DNA from: Vibrio halioticoli NBRC 102217
Lineage (GTDB): Bacteria; Pseudomonadota; Gammaproteobacteria; Enterobacterales; Vibrionaceae
DNA length: 55,845 nucleotides
Assembly (NCBI RefSeq): GCF_000496695.1
Contig: NZ_BAUJ01000026.1
Coordinates: forward strand, 1 to 55,845
Direction of reading: 5' to 3'
Shown here: one piece after another, positions 44,300 through 53,411 of the stretch
How positions within the stretch are numbered: position 1 is the stretch's first letter
Layout: every line of letters starts with the position of its first letter
Program-made: the position numbers and the translations under genes
The notes under the pieces: generated by a model
What the model was told of the DNA's origin: nothing
The model's input: the letters and a program-made list of their open reading frames with translations, nothing else
Databases searched by the model: none

Positions 44300-44983
44300 T
44301 TAAATGAATATTGCAATCGCTGGAGCAATCAATACCGTTGCGACGCCAGAAAACAACATAATCAAGCTAGCAATTGTGCCCGCTTTAGAGTGAATCCCGT
44401 AAGCAATCGCCGTACCTGAACCATGCGCAGAAGCACCTAAACCTGCACCTTTACCGTGACGAGAACGTACTTTAAATAGGCGTAGCATAGTCTCACCAAC
44501 CACAATCCCAACAATACCGGTCATTACTACAAAGATTGCCGTTAAATCAGGTTTACCACCAATCTCTTTGGAAGCCACTACAGCAAAAGGAGTTGTAATA
44601 GAACGCACCGCTAGGCTTTTTTGTAGGATATCGGATAAATGCATCGCTTTACTTAACAATATAGTACTCACCAATGCCGCAACTACGGCAACGATGACAC
44701 CGGTAGTTATCGATAACCAGTGGTTTCTAATGACTTTTTTATTTTCATACACTGGAATAGCGAACGCTACCGTTGCAGGACCTAACATCCATACCAACCA
44801 GTGTGATTCTTTAATATAGTCTGTGTAACTGATGCCTGAAGTTAAAAGCATTGCCACAATCAATACTGGCACAGACACCAGTGGTATCAACCAAACTTGT
44901 TGAAAACGGCCATGCATTGCTTTTGTTAAGTAGTAACCCGCTAGTGTAAACAAGAAGCAAAATATTGCGATATAGGTGTGCAT
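44300..44983 (-). CDS. lrgB: LrgB/CidB family membrane protein
   Basis: The 227-residue protein has about seven membrane segments. Family motifs are VRSITTPFAVVASKEIGGKPDLTAIFVVMTGIVG near 125-158 and GAGLGASAHGSGTAIAYG near 180-197. LrgB with LrgA forms a holin-like pair that influences murein hydrolase activity or carries small organic acids such as pyruvate. Its ATG shares one base with the lrgA stop. Confidence 0.92.
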   Translation of the reverse strand: MHTYIAIFCFLFTLAGYYLTKAMHGRFQQVWLIPLVSVPVLIVAMLLTSGISYTDYIKESHWLVWMLGPATVAFAIPVYENKKVIRNHWLSITTGVIVAVVAALVSTILLSKAMHLSDILQKSLAVRSITTPFAVVASKEIGGKPDLTAIFVVMTGIVGIVVGETMLRLFKVRSRHGKGAGLGASAHGSGTAIAYGIHSKAGTIASLIMLFSGVATVLIAPAIAIFI

Positions 44984-45378
44984 TATCGATTACTCCTAAT
45001 TTTTTTAAGTTCGTATCGATAAACGGTATCTACAACCACTGCGGTACTGGTCAATACAAATGCGGTACTAATTAAAATAACCGCGCCAATTTTTAAACCT
45101 TGATGTTCAAAAAGCGAACCATAATTCACAACAGCGATGACTGCTGGGATAAAAAACAACAACATTTCGGCAATCAGCCAATTTGAACCCGCTTTTAACC
45201 ACTGCACTTTTACTACATTGCTGAACAACAAGGCTAGCAACAAGAACATGCCCAAGACATTTGAAGGTAAAGGAATGTTGAAATTGCTGACTAACCAACT
45301 AGATAATAACCAAATCAGACATAACATAACGATTTGTACTGTTGTTACACCTGCGTATTTAAATTTTTCGATATTCAT
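44983..45378 (-). CDS. lrgA: LrgA/CidA family holin-like protein
   Basis: The start at ATG 45378 (131 residues) is preferred over the TTG codon at 45390. The protein has about four membrane segments. LrgA features are PLPSNVLGMFLLLALLFSNVVKVQWLKAGSNWL near 38-70 and MLLFFIPAVIAVVNYG near 72-87. It is the first gene of an operon with lrgB. The divergent LysR gene starts about 100 bp away. Confidence 0.9.
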   Translation of the reverse strand: MNIEKFKYAGVTTVQIVMLCLIWLLSSWLVSNFNIPLPSNVLGMFLLLALLFSNVVKVQWLKAGSNWLIAEMLLFFIPAVIAVVNYGSLFEHQGLKIGAVILISTAFVLTSTAVVVDTVYRYELKKIRSNR

Positions 45379-45480
45379 GTGAATTGCCAAACTATTTATT
45401 TCACAAGCATTATTAATTATTGCTTATACGAACTCAAATGAATAATATAGATACAGTTCATGCCATAATGGAATACTTGT

Positions 45481-46377
45481 ATGTCAATGAAGGCACTTCA
45501 ATACTTCACTACCCTAGTCAACTGCCGCAGCTTTACCAAAGCCTCAGAGCACCTGTTTGTCACGCAACCGACAATCAGTAAGGCGCTAAAATCACTAGAA
45601 ACCAGTTATGGACATGCGTTAATACACCGCAACGGTCGAGACATAGAATTGACTGAGGCAGGTAGAATCGTCTTCTCCTATGCCGAGTCGGTACTATTTC
45701 AACAAAAAGAAATGCAAATTAGGCTCAATGATTTACAAACCCTAAAATCGGGTAAAATCACCTTAGGCATTCCGCCAATGGTAGGACATCTATATACCAA
45801 CCTGATTCAAGAATTCTCTCGCCTATACCCCGATATTGAAGTGTCTATTGTAGAAAGTGGCAGTAGAAAACTTGAAAGTGATGTTGTAGAAGGCAACATA
45901 GATATCTCTATTACTATGTTGACGCAAAAAGACTCACGCTTTAATACTTGGCCATTAGACACCCACCCCATCTTAGCGGTACTACCGAAAACTCCCCAAT
46001 GGCAAGATATCGATATCATCGACATTATTGATTTAAAAGATCTGCCTTTTTATATGTACAACTCTGAATTTGTTATTTCAGAAGTCATTACGCAAATGTG
46101 TCTAGAAATGGGGTTCACCCCAAGCATAGGAGTAAGAAGTAGCCAATGGGATTTTCTGGCGGCTATGGTCAAAAGTGGTATGGGGGTCAGCTTTATGCCT
46201 GAGCCTATTTGTCGACGTTTAAATTCTGATGACTATTACTTTATTCCCATCAAACAAAACATTCGCTGGGAGCTCGCGGCAATTTGGAGCAAAGAGCACT
46301 ACGTGTCTAAAGCCAGTAAAGCGATGCTTAGCCTCATACAAAGTAATCAATGGAGCGTCACTAGACACCCTCTATAA
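45481..46377 (+). CDS. LysR family regulator (CidR-like, divergent from lrgAB)
   Basis: The 298-residue LysR regulator has the HTH near residues 17-42 (RSFTKASEHLFVTQPTISKALKSLE). The effector domain starts KSGKITLGIPPMVG. It is divergent from lrgAB, as cidR is to cidABC in Gram-positives, so it probably controls that operon. The promoter region is about 100 bp. The effector ligand is unknown. Confidence 0.9.
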   Translation: MSMKALQYFTTLVNCRSFTKASEHLFVTQPTISKALKSLETSYGHALIHRNGRDIELTEAGRIVFSYAESVLFQQKEMQIRLNDLQTLKSGKITLGIPPMVGHLYTNLIQEFSRLYPDIEVSIVESGSRKLESDVVEGNIDISITMLTQKDSRFNTWPLDTHPILAVLPKTPQWQDIDIIDIIDLKDLPFYMYNSEFVISEVITQMCLEMGFTPSIGVRSSQWDFLAAMVKSGMGVSFMPEPICRRLNSDDYYFIPIKQNIRWELAAIWSKEHYVSKASKAMLSLIQSNQWSVTRHPL

Positions 46378-46532
46378 CTTTTGTGATAGTTACAAATTAA
46401 TCAATAACAAAAAATTATTGTTAATATAAATTATCATAATTTTTATTAATGCGATCACTTACATATACTTCTCCTATCAAAACAAAGCACGTTACAAAAC
46501 GTGCAACAGACATTAAAAGATAGGAACAGATT

Positions 46533-47018
46533 ATGAAAATGAACCACGTAGGCATTATGGTTGGCGATATGGACCAAGCAGTTGAGTTTTATACGAAAGC
46601 ACTTGGCCTAAAAATTGTCATGAACAACACTAAAGTGATTGAAGAGCGTGAAACTGCGATTGGTCGTATGTGTATTGCTGTGTTTGGCGAAGGCTTTAAA
46701 GGCTTTAACATTGCCCACCTGGTGACTTCTGATGGTATCGGTGTAGAGATGTTTGAAATGAAAGAGCGTCAACAACGCCATGAAGTTGATTTCTCTCGTC
46801 TAGGTATTTTCCACTTCTGCCTACAAACCGATGATTTTGCGGGTGTTATAGAGCGTACAGAACAATACGGCGGTAAAGTGCGTATGGATATTATGCGCTA
46901 TCACCCAGAAGACGACAGCAAGCCTGCGCAAATGGTTTACCTAGAAGACCCGTTCGGTAATTTATTTGAACTTTACTCGCATACGTACGAAGAAACATAC
47001 GCGACAGATTACGAATAA
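46533..47018 (+). CDS. VOC (glyoxalase/dioxygenase-fold) protein
   Basis: The 161-residue protein begins MKMNHVGIMVGDMDQAVEFYTKALG, a typical VOC N-terminus with a metal-ligand His at residue 5. A second candidate His is in GIFHFCLQTDDFAGV near 91-105. The closing segment VYLEDPFGNLFELYSHTY carries a likely Glu ligand. VOC proteins form glyoxalases, dioxygenases and epimerases, so the reaction is unknown. The ribosome site AGGAACAG precedes the ATG. It has no operon partner. Confidence 0.88.
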   Translation: MKMNHVGIMVGDMDQAVEFYTKALGLKIVMNNTKVIEERETAIGRMCIAVFGEGFKGFNIAHLVTSDGIGVEMFEMKERQQRHEVDFSRLGIFHFCLQTDDFAGVIERTEQYGGKVRMDIMRYHPEDDSKPAQMVYLEDPFGNLFELYSHTYEETYATDYE

Positions 47019-47019
47019 C

Positions 47020-47056
47020 ACCAATCGTACTAAATAACAGGTCATTCTAGCTTGTT
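47020..47056 (+). repeat. dispersed 37-bp repeat, copy 3 (VOC gene 3' side)
   Basis: It starts at the second base after the VOC stop. It matches 35 of 37 positions of the minus-strand copy at 1-37. The first half also resembles copies at 44187 and 55775. Confidence 0.8.
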
Positions 47057-47077
47057 TAGGATAAGACCATTCATTAA

Positions 47078-47112
47078 AAAAGAGGATAAGCCTGTTGGGC
47101 TTATCCTCTTTT
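47078..47112. terminator. bidirectional terminator between the VOC and Zur-like genes
   Basis: A perfect 15-bp stem, AAAAGAGGATAAGCC (47078-47092) with GGCTTATCCTCTTTT (47098-47112), has a 5-nt loop. It lies between convergent genes. Confidence 0.95.
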
Positions 47113-47169
47113 CTCTATACGGCTCCACCGAACACGCATTATGACTGGTAAAGGCGCTAATTAGAAAAA

Positions 47170-47643
47170 CTAGAGCTCTTTACAGTCTTCACATAAACAG
47201 TTCACTTCAAGCTGCTCACTGGCAAACACGAACCCTGCTTGCGCTACATTTTCTTTTAACTCTTCAACCAGCGCAGAGCTAATGCTAATTTCTTTGACCT
47301 TAAAGCAGTTTGAACAAATCAAGAACTGTGAGGCCTCATGATTATGATCACAGGTGATGTGCATACATGAGATGTATTTGTTGGCAATTTGCAATCGATG
47401 CACTAAGCCCTGCTCTTGCAAAAACTCCAAGATACGATAAACCGACATAGCCGACATACTTTCACTGTACATCTCTTTATAGAGATCAACGATCTCATAC
47501 GCAGATAACGCTTTCTCTGATCCCGTTAAGCACAAAAGAATCTGTTTTCTCTTATTGGTTAGTTGACCACCATTCTGCTTACACTTGGCAGTCGCATGCT
47601 CAATAATCATTTTAGAGTAAGAAAGTTTTAAAATATCTGACAT
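47170..47643 (-). CDS. zur: Fur-family regulator, Zur-like
   Basis: The 157-residue protein has a Fur-type wHTH (about 20-85: LTNKRKQILLCLTGSEKALSAYEIVDLYKE, then MSAMSVYRILEFLQEQGLVHRL). The dimer domain has HITCDHNH and two CxxC pairs (CSNC near 109-112 and CEDC near 151-154), which form the structural zinc site. The HxH-type and Cys residues favour Zur over Fur, but this rests on pattern only. It is alone. The intergenic stretch upstream leads to the chitinase gene. Confidence 0.82.
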   Translation of the reverse strand: MSDILKLSYSKMIIEHATAKCKQNGGQLTNKRKQILLCLTGSEKALSAYEIVDLYKEMYSESMSAMSVYRILEFLQEQGLVHRLQIANKYISCMHITCDHNHEASQFLICSNCFKVKEISISSALVEELKENVAQAGFVFASEQLEVNCLCEDCKEL

Positions 47644-48548
47644 AGGTTTATTAGTATCACGTCTTTAGCAATGAAATAGCGTACCAGTTTACTGCAAAAC
47701 ACCACAAATTTCTGTCTGTTTACCTAAAAAACACACTTTAAATTTCTCGCTAGCGTCACATTGTTTTAGATTCCGAACCTGATTAAGTATCAAAACAGGT
47801 TAAAGCATTGCTGTGTTTTTGAGCGTTTATTATCTATTAATGACTAAATATCCATCATTTACGATGCTAAATAAGTTCATTAAATTGTAATGTAGGTGCC
47901 GTAAACACGCCCAAAGTAGAAATATTTCATCTAGAAGAAAATAATATTGCACATAAAATGCTATTGCGATCACTTATTTATTCAATGTTATCTAACTTAT
48001 TTTGCATTGATGACTAACTAAAAGTTAGCGGAGTATCACAGTATTAAAAGATAATATAAACTTAACCTGCAATAGAATACGTAACATTTCCATTTCACTA
48101 CGTATTAACATTATTTATATTCACAATTTAAAATAAATACCATTTTAACCCAATTAAACATACTGTCATTTTTATTTTTTACAAAACAATAAAAATAACC
48201 TGAATTAATCTTTTCATTTAAACTAACAAACCCTTAATAATCAGTAGCTTAAACCAACCAAATTAATGAAAGGATAAGAAGGCACAAACATAACACAAGC
48301 ATTACCAATCAATTAACCTTACTAATGACAAATATAAGGGTTACTTATTCATGGTATTTAACATTTATTACTGATTAATATTAAAGCTAATAAGCGAACG
48401 TAAATCACACAATTTATATTTAATCTAATTTTCTAATGAAAAATAAGTATTTACTGTTATTTAAACCCTGCATACACTGAATTCCAATTTCATTTCTTGA
48501 AATTTTAATGAGAATTCCCTCGAATTTGAGTTTTTATAAAAGGATACT
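47644..48548. other. 905-bp AT-rich region upstream of the chitinase gene, no gene seen
   Basis: This is the longest gene-free stretch in the window and is clearly richer in A and T than its neighbours. I found no credible reading frame, no CRISPR and no strong terminator. It carries the promoters of the Zur-like gene and of the chitinase. The size suggests a regulated leader, a small RNA or lost genes. A TGCGATCACTTA 12-mer at about 47965 also occurs upstream of the VOC gene (about 46449), but this may be chance. Confidence 0.6.
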
Positions 48549-51500
48549 ATGAATAATATACGATTAGCCGGTTTATCCACGGCCCTAATAACAGGGCTAT
48601 GCTTAAACCCAATTACAATTGCAATGGCCAATGCCAGTGAGATCAACGGTGTTGATATCGGCACTTCAGCAAAAGAGAGCCAGTGGTGGAGCACCTATTC
48701 CATTGACGTTCTTAACTCTAGTGGTGCAGATATTGATATGCGAGGTGCAACGTTAGAGTTTGTACTTCCAACCAGTGTCAGCGGCTTCCAGTTTTCGGGT
48801 ACGGGCATGACCTACCCTACATGGGATTTAACAACTAGCCCTGCAGCCGACGGTGTGCTGCATCGCATTGAATTTTCTTTTGATGAAGGCTCTTGGATCA
48901 AAGACCACCTAACTGCCAACAACTCTTTCGCGTTCTCTTTTGGCTATGACGGTACACTGGAAGACATTAGCGCTTTCGAAAACTCAATTGTCTTTAGCAG
49001 TAAAGACGGTGACGTTACTCCGCCACCACCTGTCGTTGAAGAGCCAGCAACAGTAGTGGCTGGGCTAAAAGGACAATACACTATTGTTGATAACGCCGTA
49101 GATATTGCATTCAATGTTGAAACGACCGCAGCAGTAGACGCTTACGCTAAGCTAGTACAAGGTGAGCAAGTACTTACTGAACTATCAAAAACGGTAGATG
49201 GCGTCTCTGATTTTGTTCTACAAAGTCAAAATGCCGTTGCAGGCAGTTACGAAGTCGTCATTGGTGGCACCTACGATAATGACGGTCAAGCGTTACCGAT
49301 CGCAGAGCAACGTTTCGCAGTCAGCTTCATTGAAGCGGAAGAAGAAGCACCTGAAATTACACCAACCATTAACGTTACTGGCTTAACCGATCAGTATGAG
49401 TTAGTTGACTCCGCAGTTAATATCCCTCTAACGGTTGAAAGTAACACTGAAATTTTAGTGGAAGCTAAGCTAGTACAAGGTGCGCAAGAGTTAGTTAGCG
49501 TACAACAAATGGTGGATGGTTTCTTAGGTCTAACCCTAGAAGGCACAAACCTTGCGCAAGGCAGTTATGAAGTTGTTGTAAGCGGTACTTACAACGATGG
49601 CGAAACAAGCACTCCGGTAGCTGAGCAGCGCTTTGCTGTTACTCTGCAAGACAAAGAAGAAGTTGCTCTTCCACCGCAAGTGAGCTTTACATCACCAAAC
49701 AGTGGCAGCTTAATTAAAGTCAATCAAGCAGTACAAATCAGTGTTGATGCGTCTGCTGAGCACAACGACCTATCTAATGTTTCAATCACAGCTAATGGCA
49801 CCACTATTTGTGAGTTTGATGCATTCTCTAGCAATAACTTTGCTTGTGATTGGACTCCGACCACTATCGGTAGCGTGAAGCTAACCGCTATTGCAACTGA
49901 CGAAGAAAACCTATCCACCAGTAGCAACATTAATATCACTGTGATTGATGAAAATAACCTAGGCAACTTGTCTTGTGATATTTCTCAAGTTTACTACACA
50001 GATAGCCAAGGTGATGTTCGTGAGTGTATGGGTGATGACCACCCACGAAGAGTGGTCGGTTACTTCACATCATGGCGTAATGGTAGCAACGGATTCCCAA
50101 CTTACTTAGTTAAGGACATTCCGTGGGATAAAATTACCCACATCAACTACGCATTTGCAGGTCTTGATTCTAATACGATTGAGTTTACCTTAGATGACAG
50201 TGCCACTGAGATGGAATGGCCAGGCGTTGCGGGCGCAGAGATGGACCCTGCTCTACCATACAAAGGTCACTTCAACTTATTAAACAAGTACAAGAAACTG
50301 TACCCAGATGTTAAGACCATTCTAGCCGTTGGCGGTTGGGCTGAAACCGGCGGTTTCTACTCAGGAACAACCAATCCAAACTGTACTGTTAACCATGAAG
50401 GCATCGACAAGATTGCAACTCAATCTGTTGAATACGTTCGTAAATATGGCTTTGACGGTATCGACTACGACTACGAATACCCAACATCTATGTCAGATGC
50501 AGGTAACCCTGTCGACTGGCCTCTATCAAATATCTGTCGCGGACAATTATTTGAAAACTACGTTGAGTTGATGAAAGTTACTCGTGAAAAACTGGATGAA
50601 GCCGGTGAAGAAGATGGACGTAAGTACCTATTTACTATCGCTTCTCCATCATCAGCGTACCTATTGCGCGGTATGGAAAACTTCCAAGTTACGCAGTACC
50701 TAGACTTCATTAACTTGATGACTTATGACTTCCACGGTACTTGGAACCATTTTGTTGGCCATAACGCAGCTCTATTTGATAACCGTATTGATAGCGAGTT
50801 AGAAGCGGGCGGCATTTACGGAACCGCGCAATACAAAGGCATTGGTTACCTAAACGCAGCGTGGACAGGTCAATACTTCCGTGGCGCAGTAGACCCTGGC
50901 AAACTGAATATCGGTGTTCCATTCTATACCCGTGGTTGGAAAGATGTTGAAGGTGGCGTAAATGGTTACAACGGCACATCTCCACTGCCACAACAATCTG
51001 ATTGCCCAGCAGGAACAGGATTAAACGATCCATGTGGCGCAGGCGCTGAAGGTATTGATAACCTATGGCATGACGTTGACGACAATGGCGTTGAAGTTGC
51101 AGCGGGCGTTGTACCTATGTGGCACGCGAAGAACCTTGAGCATGCACAAAGCCTTGGCTTAACGGACTCAATCCCTAGTTATGGTAACGAGTGGGGCTTG
51201 GATGCCAACAATCCTAAGCACCTTATCTCTGGCACTTATACCCGTCACTTCGATGAGAAAGCAAAAGTACCTTGGTTATGGAATGCCTCGAAAAAAGTAT
51301 TCTTATCAACCGAAGATGAAGAGTCAATGGGCCACAAAATTGAGTACATTAAAGACCGTGGCTTTGGTGGGATCATGATTTGGGAGCTTGCGGGTGACTA
51401 CGGCTTTGACGAAGAGAGAAACGAATATTACATGGGTCAAACCCTTGTGACGCAAATGTACGATGGCTTCAAAGAAGCGGCGCCGTACAGCGTGCAGCAC

Positions 51501-52187
51501 AACGATATTCTTGACACTCCAACGGCACAAGTCGACATTGATATCTCTGTGGAATTCCCAGTAGGTGACAATAACTATCCGTTCAACCCTAAGTTTACTT
51601 TCACCAATAACAGTGCTGCTGAAATTCCTGGCGGAACCGTTATCCAGTTCCTACTTCCAACTTCAACGTCGGACGTATTAACTGACTGGTCAGGAACAGG
51701 CGCAGAAATTACGTACAATGCCGGCAACGACAACGTACAAGGTGAGCGTCCTAACCACATGGTTGAAGATTTCCACGTGGCAGAACTGGTTCTTCCATCT
51801 TGGCAATCACTTGCTCCGGGCGGAGAAACAACTCTTGATTTGGTGTACTACCTACCAGCGACAATTGGTACTCAAAGTATCCGCTTCTTGATTGATGACC
51901 AAGTTGTCGGCATCAAGTCAGCATTCCCTGAACTACCAGAGTATGCACAAGGAGATGCTACAGACCCTGAAAGCCCAGAAACTGACCCAGAAAATCCGGG
52001 AACAGCTCCTGAAGCTCCAGACACTGATCCAAGCGATGTAGTCGATTGGGTTGGCGGTCAAACAACAGTAAGCAATGGTGACATCGTAAGATTCCAAGGT
52101 GAATGCTTCAAAGCGAAAAACAACCCTGGCGCTTGGGAATCACCAAAAGCAGGAAGCTGGTTCTGGGATGCAGTCACTTGCCCATAA
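48549..52187 (+). CDS. secreted multimodular GH18 chitinase
   Basis: The 1212-residue secreted protein has a signal peptide (about 1-29). In order: an N-terminal sandwich module (30-155); a Pro linker; two similar modules of about 95 residues (about 165-260 and 270-365, each with LVQGE/LVQGAQ and GSYEVV); an Ig-like module (about 375-470); and the GH18 barrel (about 500-980). The catalytic motif is D636-G-I-D-Y-D-Y-E643. A ChiC-like C-terminal domain (about 985-1135) has a QFLLPTST segment that resembles EFVLPTSV of the first module. A Pro/Asp linker and a CBM5/12 (about 1165-1212) close it. It cuts chitin to oligomers. A 905-bp leader precedes the gene. Confidence 0.94.
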   Translation: MNNIRLAGLSTALITGLCLNPITIAMANASEINGVDIGTSAKESQWWSTYSIDVLNSSGADIDMRGATLEFVLPTSVSGFQFSGTGMTYPTWDLTTSPAADGVLHRIEFSFDEGSWIKDHLTANNSFAFSFGYDGTLEDISAFENSIVFSSKDGDVTPPPPVVEEPATVVAGLKGQYTIVDNAVDIAFNVETTAAVDAYAKLVQGEQVLTELSKTVDGVSDFVLQSQNAVAGSYEVVIGGTYDNDGQALPIAEQRFAVSFIEAEEEAPEITPTINVTGLTDQYELVDSAVNIPLTVESNTEILVEAKLVQGAQELVSVQQMVDGFLGLTLEGTNLAQGSYEVVVSGTYNDGETSTPVAEQRFAVTLQDKEEVALPPQVSFTSPNSGSLIKVNQAVQISVDASAEHNDLSNVSITANGTTICEFDAFSSNNFACDWTPTTIGSVKLTAIATDEENLSTSSNINITVIDENNLGNLSCDISQVYYTDSQGDVRECMGDDHPRRVVGYFTSWRNGSNGFPTYLVKDIPWDKITHINYAFAGLDSNTIEFTLDDSATEMEWPGVAGAEMDPALPYKGHFNLLNKYKKLYPDVKTILAVGGWAETGGFYSGTTNPNCTVNHEGIDKIATQSVEYVRKYGFDGIDYDYEYPTSMSDAGNPVDWPLSNICRGQLFENYVELMKVTREKLDEAGEEDGRKYLFTIASPSSAYLLRGMENFQVTQYLDFINLMTYDFHGTWNHFVGHNAALFDNRIDSELEAGGIYGTAQYKGIGYLNAAWTGQYFRGAVDPGKLNIGVPFYTRGWKDVEGGVNGYNGTSPLPQQSDCPAGTGLNDPCGAGAEGIDNLWHDVDDNGVEVAAGVVPMWHAKNLEHAQSLGLTDSIPSYGNEWGLDANNPKHLISGTYTRHFDEKAKVPWLWNASKKVFLSTEDEESMGHKIEYIKDRGFGGIMIWELAGDYGFDEERNEYYMGQTLVTQMYDGFKEAAPYSVQHNDILDTPTAQVDIDISVEFPVGDNNYPFNPKFTFTNNSAAEIPGGTVIQFLLPTSTSDVLTDWSGTGAEITYNAGNDNVQGERPNHMVEDFHVAELVLPSWQSLAPGGETTLDLVYYLPATIGTQSIRFLIDDQVVGIKSAFPELPEYAQGDATDPESPETDPENPGTAPEAPDTDPSDVVDWVGGQTTVSNGDIVRFQGECFKAKNNPGAWESPKAGSWFWDAVTCP

Positions 52188-52223
52188 CCGAGCAAAGTAA
52201 AAAATAAAAAGTAACCTAACTAC

Positions 52224-52293
52224 AGGGTCAGCGTCTTTCAAAAGTATTGCCATTGTGAAAGCAAATGCGATGCAAAATGAAAGACCTGACCCT
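52224..52293. repeat. GGGTCAGGTCTT palindromic element, copy 1 (divergent)
   Basis: The arms are AGGGTCAGCGTCTTTCA (52224-52240) and TGAAAGACCTGACCCT (52278-52293). They share the GGTCAG...GTCTT core with the copies that follow, but differ in the last bases. It begins 37 bp after the chitinase stop and may act as a transcript end. Confidence 0.75.
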
Positions 52294-52301
52294 GATTTTA
52301 T

Positions 52302-52514
52302 TTAGTTCAAATGCCCTATTTCTTCACTGATTAGTTCTAAGATTTTGTCCTTGATGGCATCTTTATTTTCCGCGGCATAGATATTGTCTTTGCCAACGCA
52401 ATCCCTAAGCCCTGTATTACTATTGACAGGATAATCAAATCCGATCACGGCTAGGCGCGCTTTAACTTCCTTATGTTCGCTAGTCCAGTGACTTAAAGTA
52501 TTTGTTAGTTTAAT
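52302..52514 (-). pseudogene. decayed gene tail (about 70 codons)
   Basis: On the minus strand an open frame ends with TAA at 52302-52304. It encodes a protein-like tail such as TLSHWTSEHKEVKARLAVIG, then FDYPVNSNTGLRDCVGKDN, then KDKILELISEEIGHLN. It is closed upstream by a stop at 52515 and lacks a proper start. The reading suggests the C-terminus of a lost gene, possibly of a defence or restriction type, but I cannot name the family. It lies between two repeat copies. Confidence 0.55.
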
Positions 52515-52598
52515 TTATGTTCAAACTTTCAAAAAATCACCAAATACCACTTTTGGGTTATTTACTACTCTCTATTACGCCAACTCAAAAAAACCAAA

Positions 52599-52660
52599 GG
52601 GGGTCAGGTCTTGAAATTTGCATAAATATCTCATCATGCAAATTTCAAGACCTGACCCCC
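52599..52660. repeat. GGGGTCAGGTCTTGA palindromic element, copy 2
   Basis: The arms of 25 bases, 52599-52623 and 52636-52660, are perfect inverted copies (core GGGGTCAGGTCTTGAAATTT) around a 12-nt centre. It lies next to the 3' end of the small gene at 52671. Confidence 0.9.
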
Positions 52661-52670
52661 ACGAACTAAA

Positions 52671-52952
52671 TTAAAGAGTCGCTACCCCAGGCACTTCGAT
52701 AACTGAATTAGCATTCGCTCGTTCTATTATCTTAAGTATCGTAGTTTGTACTAACTCACTCTCGCGAATATCAGTTTCACAAGAAAAACGCTCCTCTTGT
52801 ACGCAGTCCCCTTCCGATAAGATAAACTGCACTGATACTACCGTTGCGCACTCTTTGGTTTCCCCATGATACGCCAACGTAATCTGAGGGTATCCATTAA
52901 CCCCTTTCTTAACCTGCTTAGCTATACGTTTTTTCGCTTTGTCCAAATTCAT
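52671..52952 (-). CDS. small conserved protein of unknown function (93 aa)
   Basis: The ATG at 52952 follows AAGGA at a good distance; an ATG two codons upstream overlaps that site. The protein starts MNLDKAKKRIAKQVKKGVNGYPQ and ends ERANANSVIEVPGVATL. It is a mix of basic N-terminus, beta strands and an acidic middle (SEGDCVQEERFSCETDIRESE). No signal peptide or membrane segment is present. I recall similar uncharacterised proteins in Vibrio. The gene lies between repeat copies 2 and 3, which raises the chance that the block moves together. Confidence 0.75.
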   Translation of the reverse strand: MNLDKAKKRIAKQVKKGVNGYPQITLAYHGETKECATVVSVQFILSEGDCVQEERFSCETDIRESELVQTTILKIIERANANSVIEVPGVATL

Positions 52953-52974
52953 ACACATCCTTTAACCCCCAAGC

Positions 52975-52997
52975 GGGGTCAGGTCTTGAAATTTGCA
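52975..52997 (+). repeat. GGGGTCAGGTCTTGA element, copy 3 (single arm)
   Basis: This single left arm (GGGGTCAGGTCTTGAAATTT and GCA) has no matching right arm nearby. It stands just upstream of the small gene at 52952. Loss of half of a palindrome is a common decay form. Confidence 0.85.
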
Positions 52998-53130
52998 CCA
53001 CTATACTACAAGCATATCCAATTCAGCTTTATTGCCTCTTTTACTACAACTCCTATCACACTCTTGTAAGTACACAATGAATTCTATCAACATCTCCCTT
53101 AATGCATTTAAACCGTCAGGAATTACCAAC

Positions 53131-53190
53131 GGGGTCAGGTCTTGAATTTTACATAAATTACCATCAATGCAAAATTCAAGACCTGACCCC
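53131..53190. repeat. GGGGTCAGGTCTTGA element, copy 4
   Basis: The left arm starts GGGGTCAGGTCTTGAATTTT (53131-53150). The right arm AAAATTCAAGACCTGACCCC (53171-53190) is its exact complement. A 20-nt centre separates them. The AT part next to the core differs from copies 2, 3 and 5. Confidence 0.9.
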
Positions 53191-53411
53191 CATTACTGCC
53201 CCCCATTACAGTAAATAACTCAATAAAATAATCCTTAGCAAAATATGAAATAGCTTGAATATTCAATTCTAAACACTCATCCAATATTCATAGAAAAAGT
53301 GTTACCTCATCATGAAAGAACAGCGTGAAACAAGTTGTTTCATGTTAATCCCAGAAAATTAAAGTAAAGATTATCCCATGCAAATAAACAGATGTTGGAT
53401 TGGTTTAAGGT

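Noticed and set aside
46440..47980. TGCGATCACTTA shared upstream of the VOC gene and in the chitinase leader as a common operator
   Set aside because: A 12-base match is expected by chance many times in 55 kb, and the flanks do not agree.
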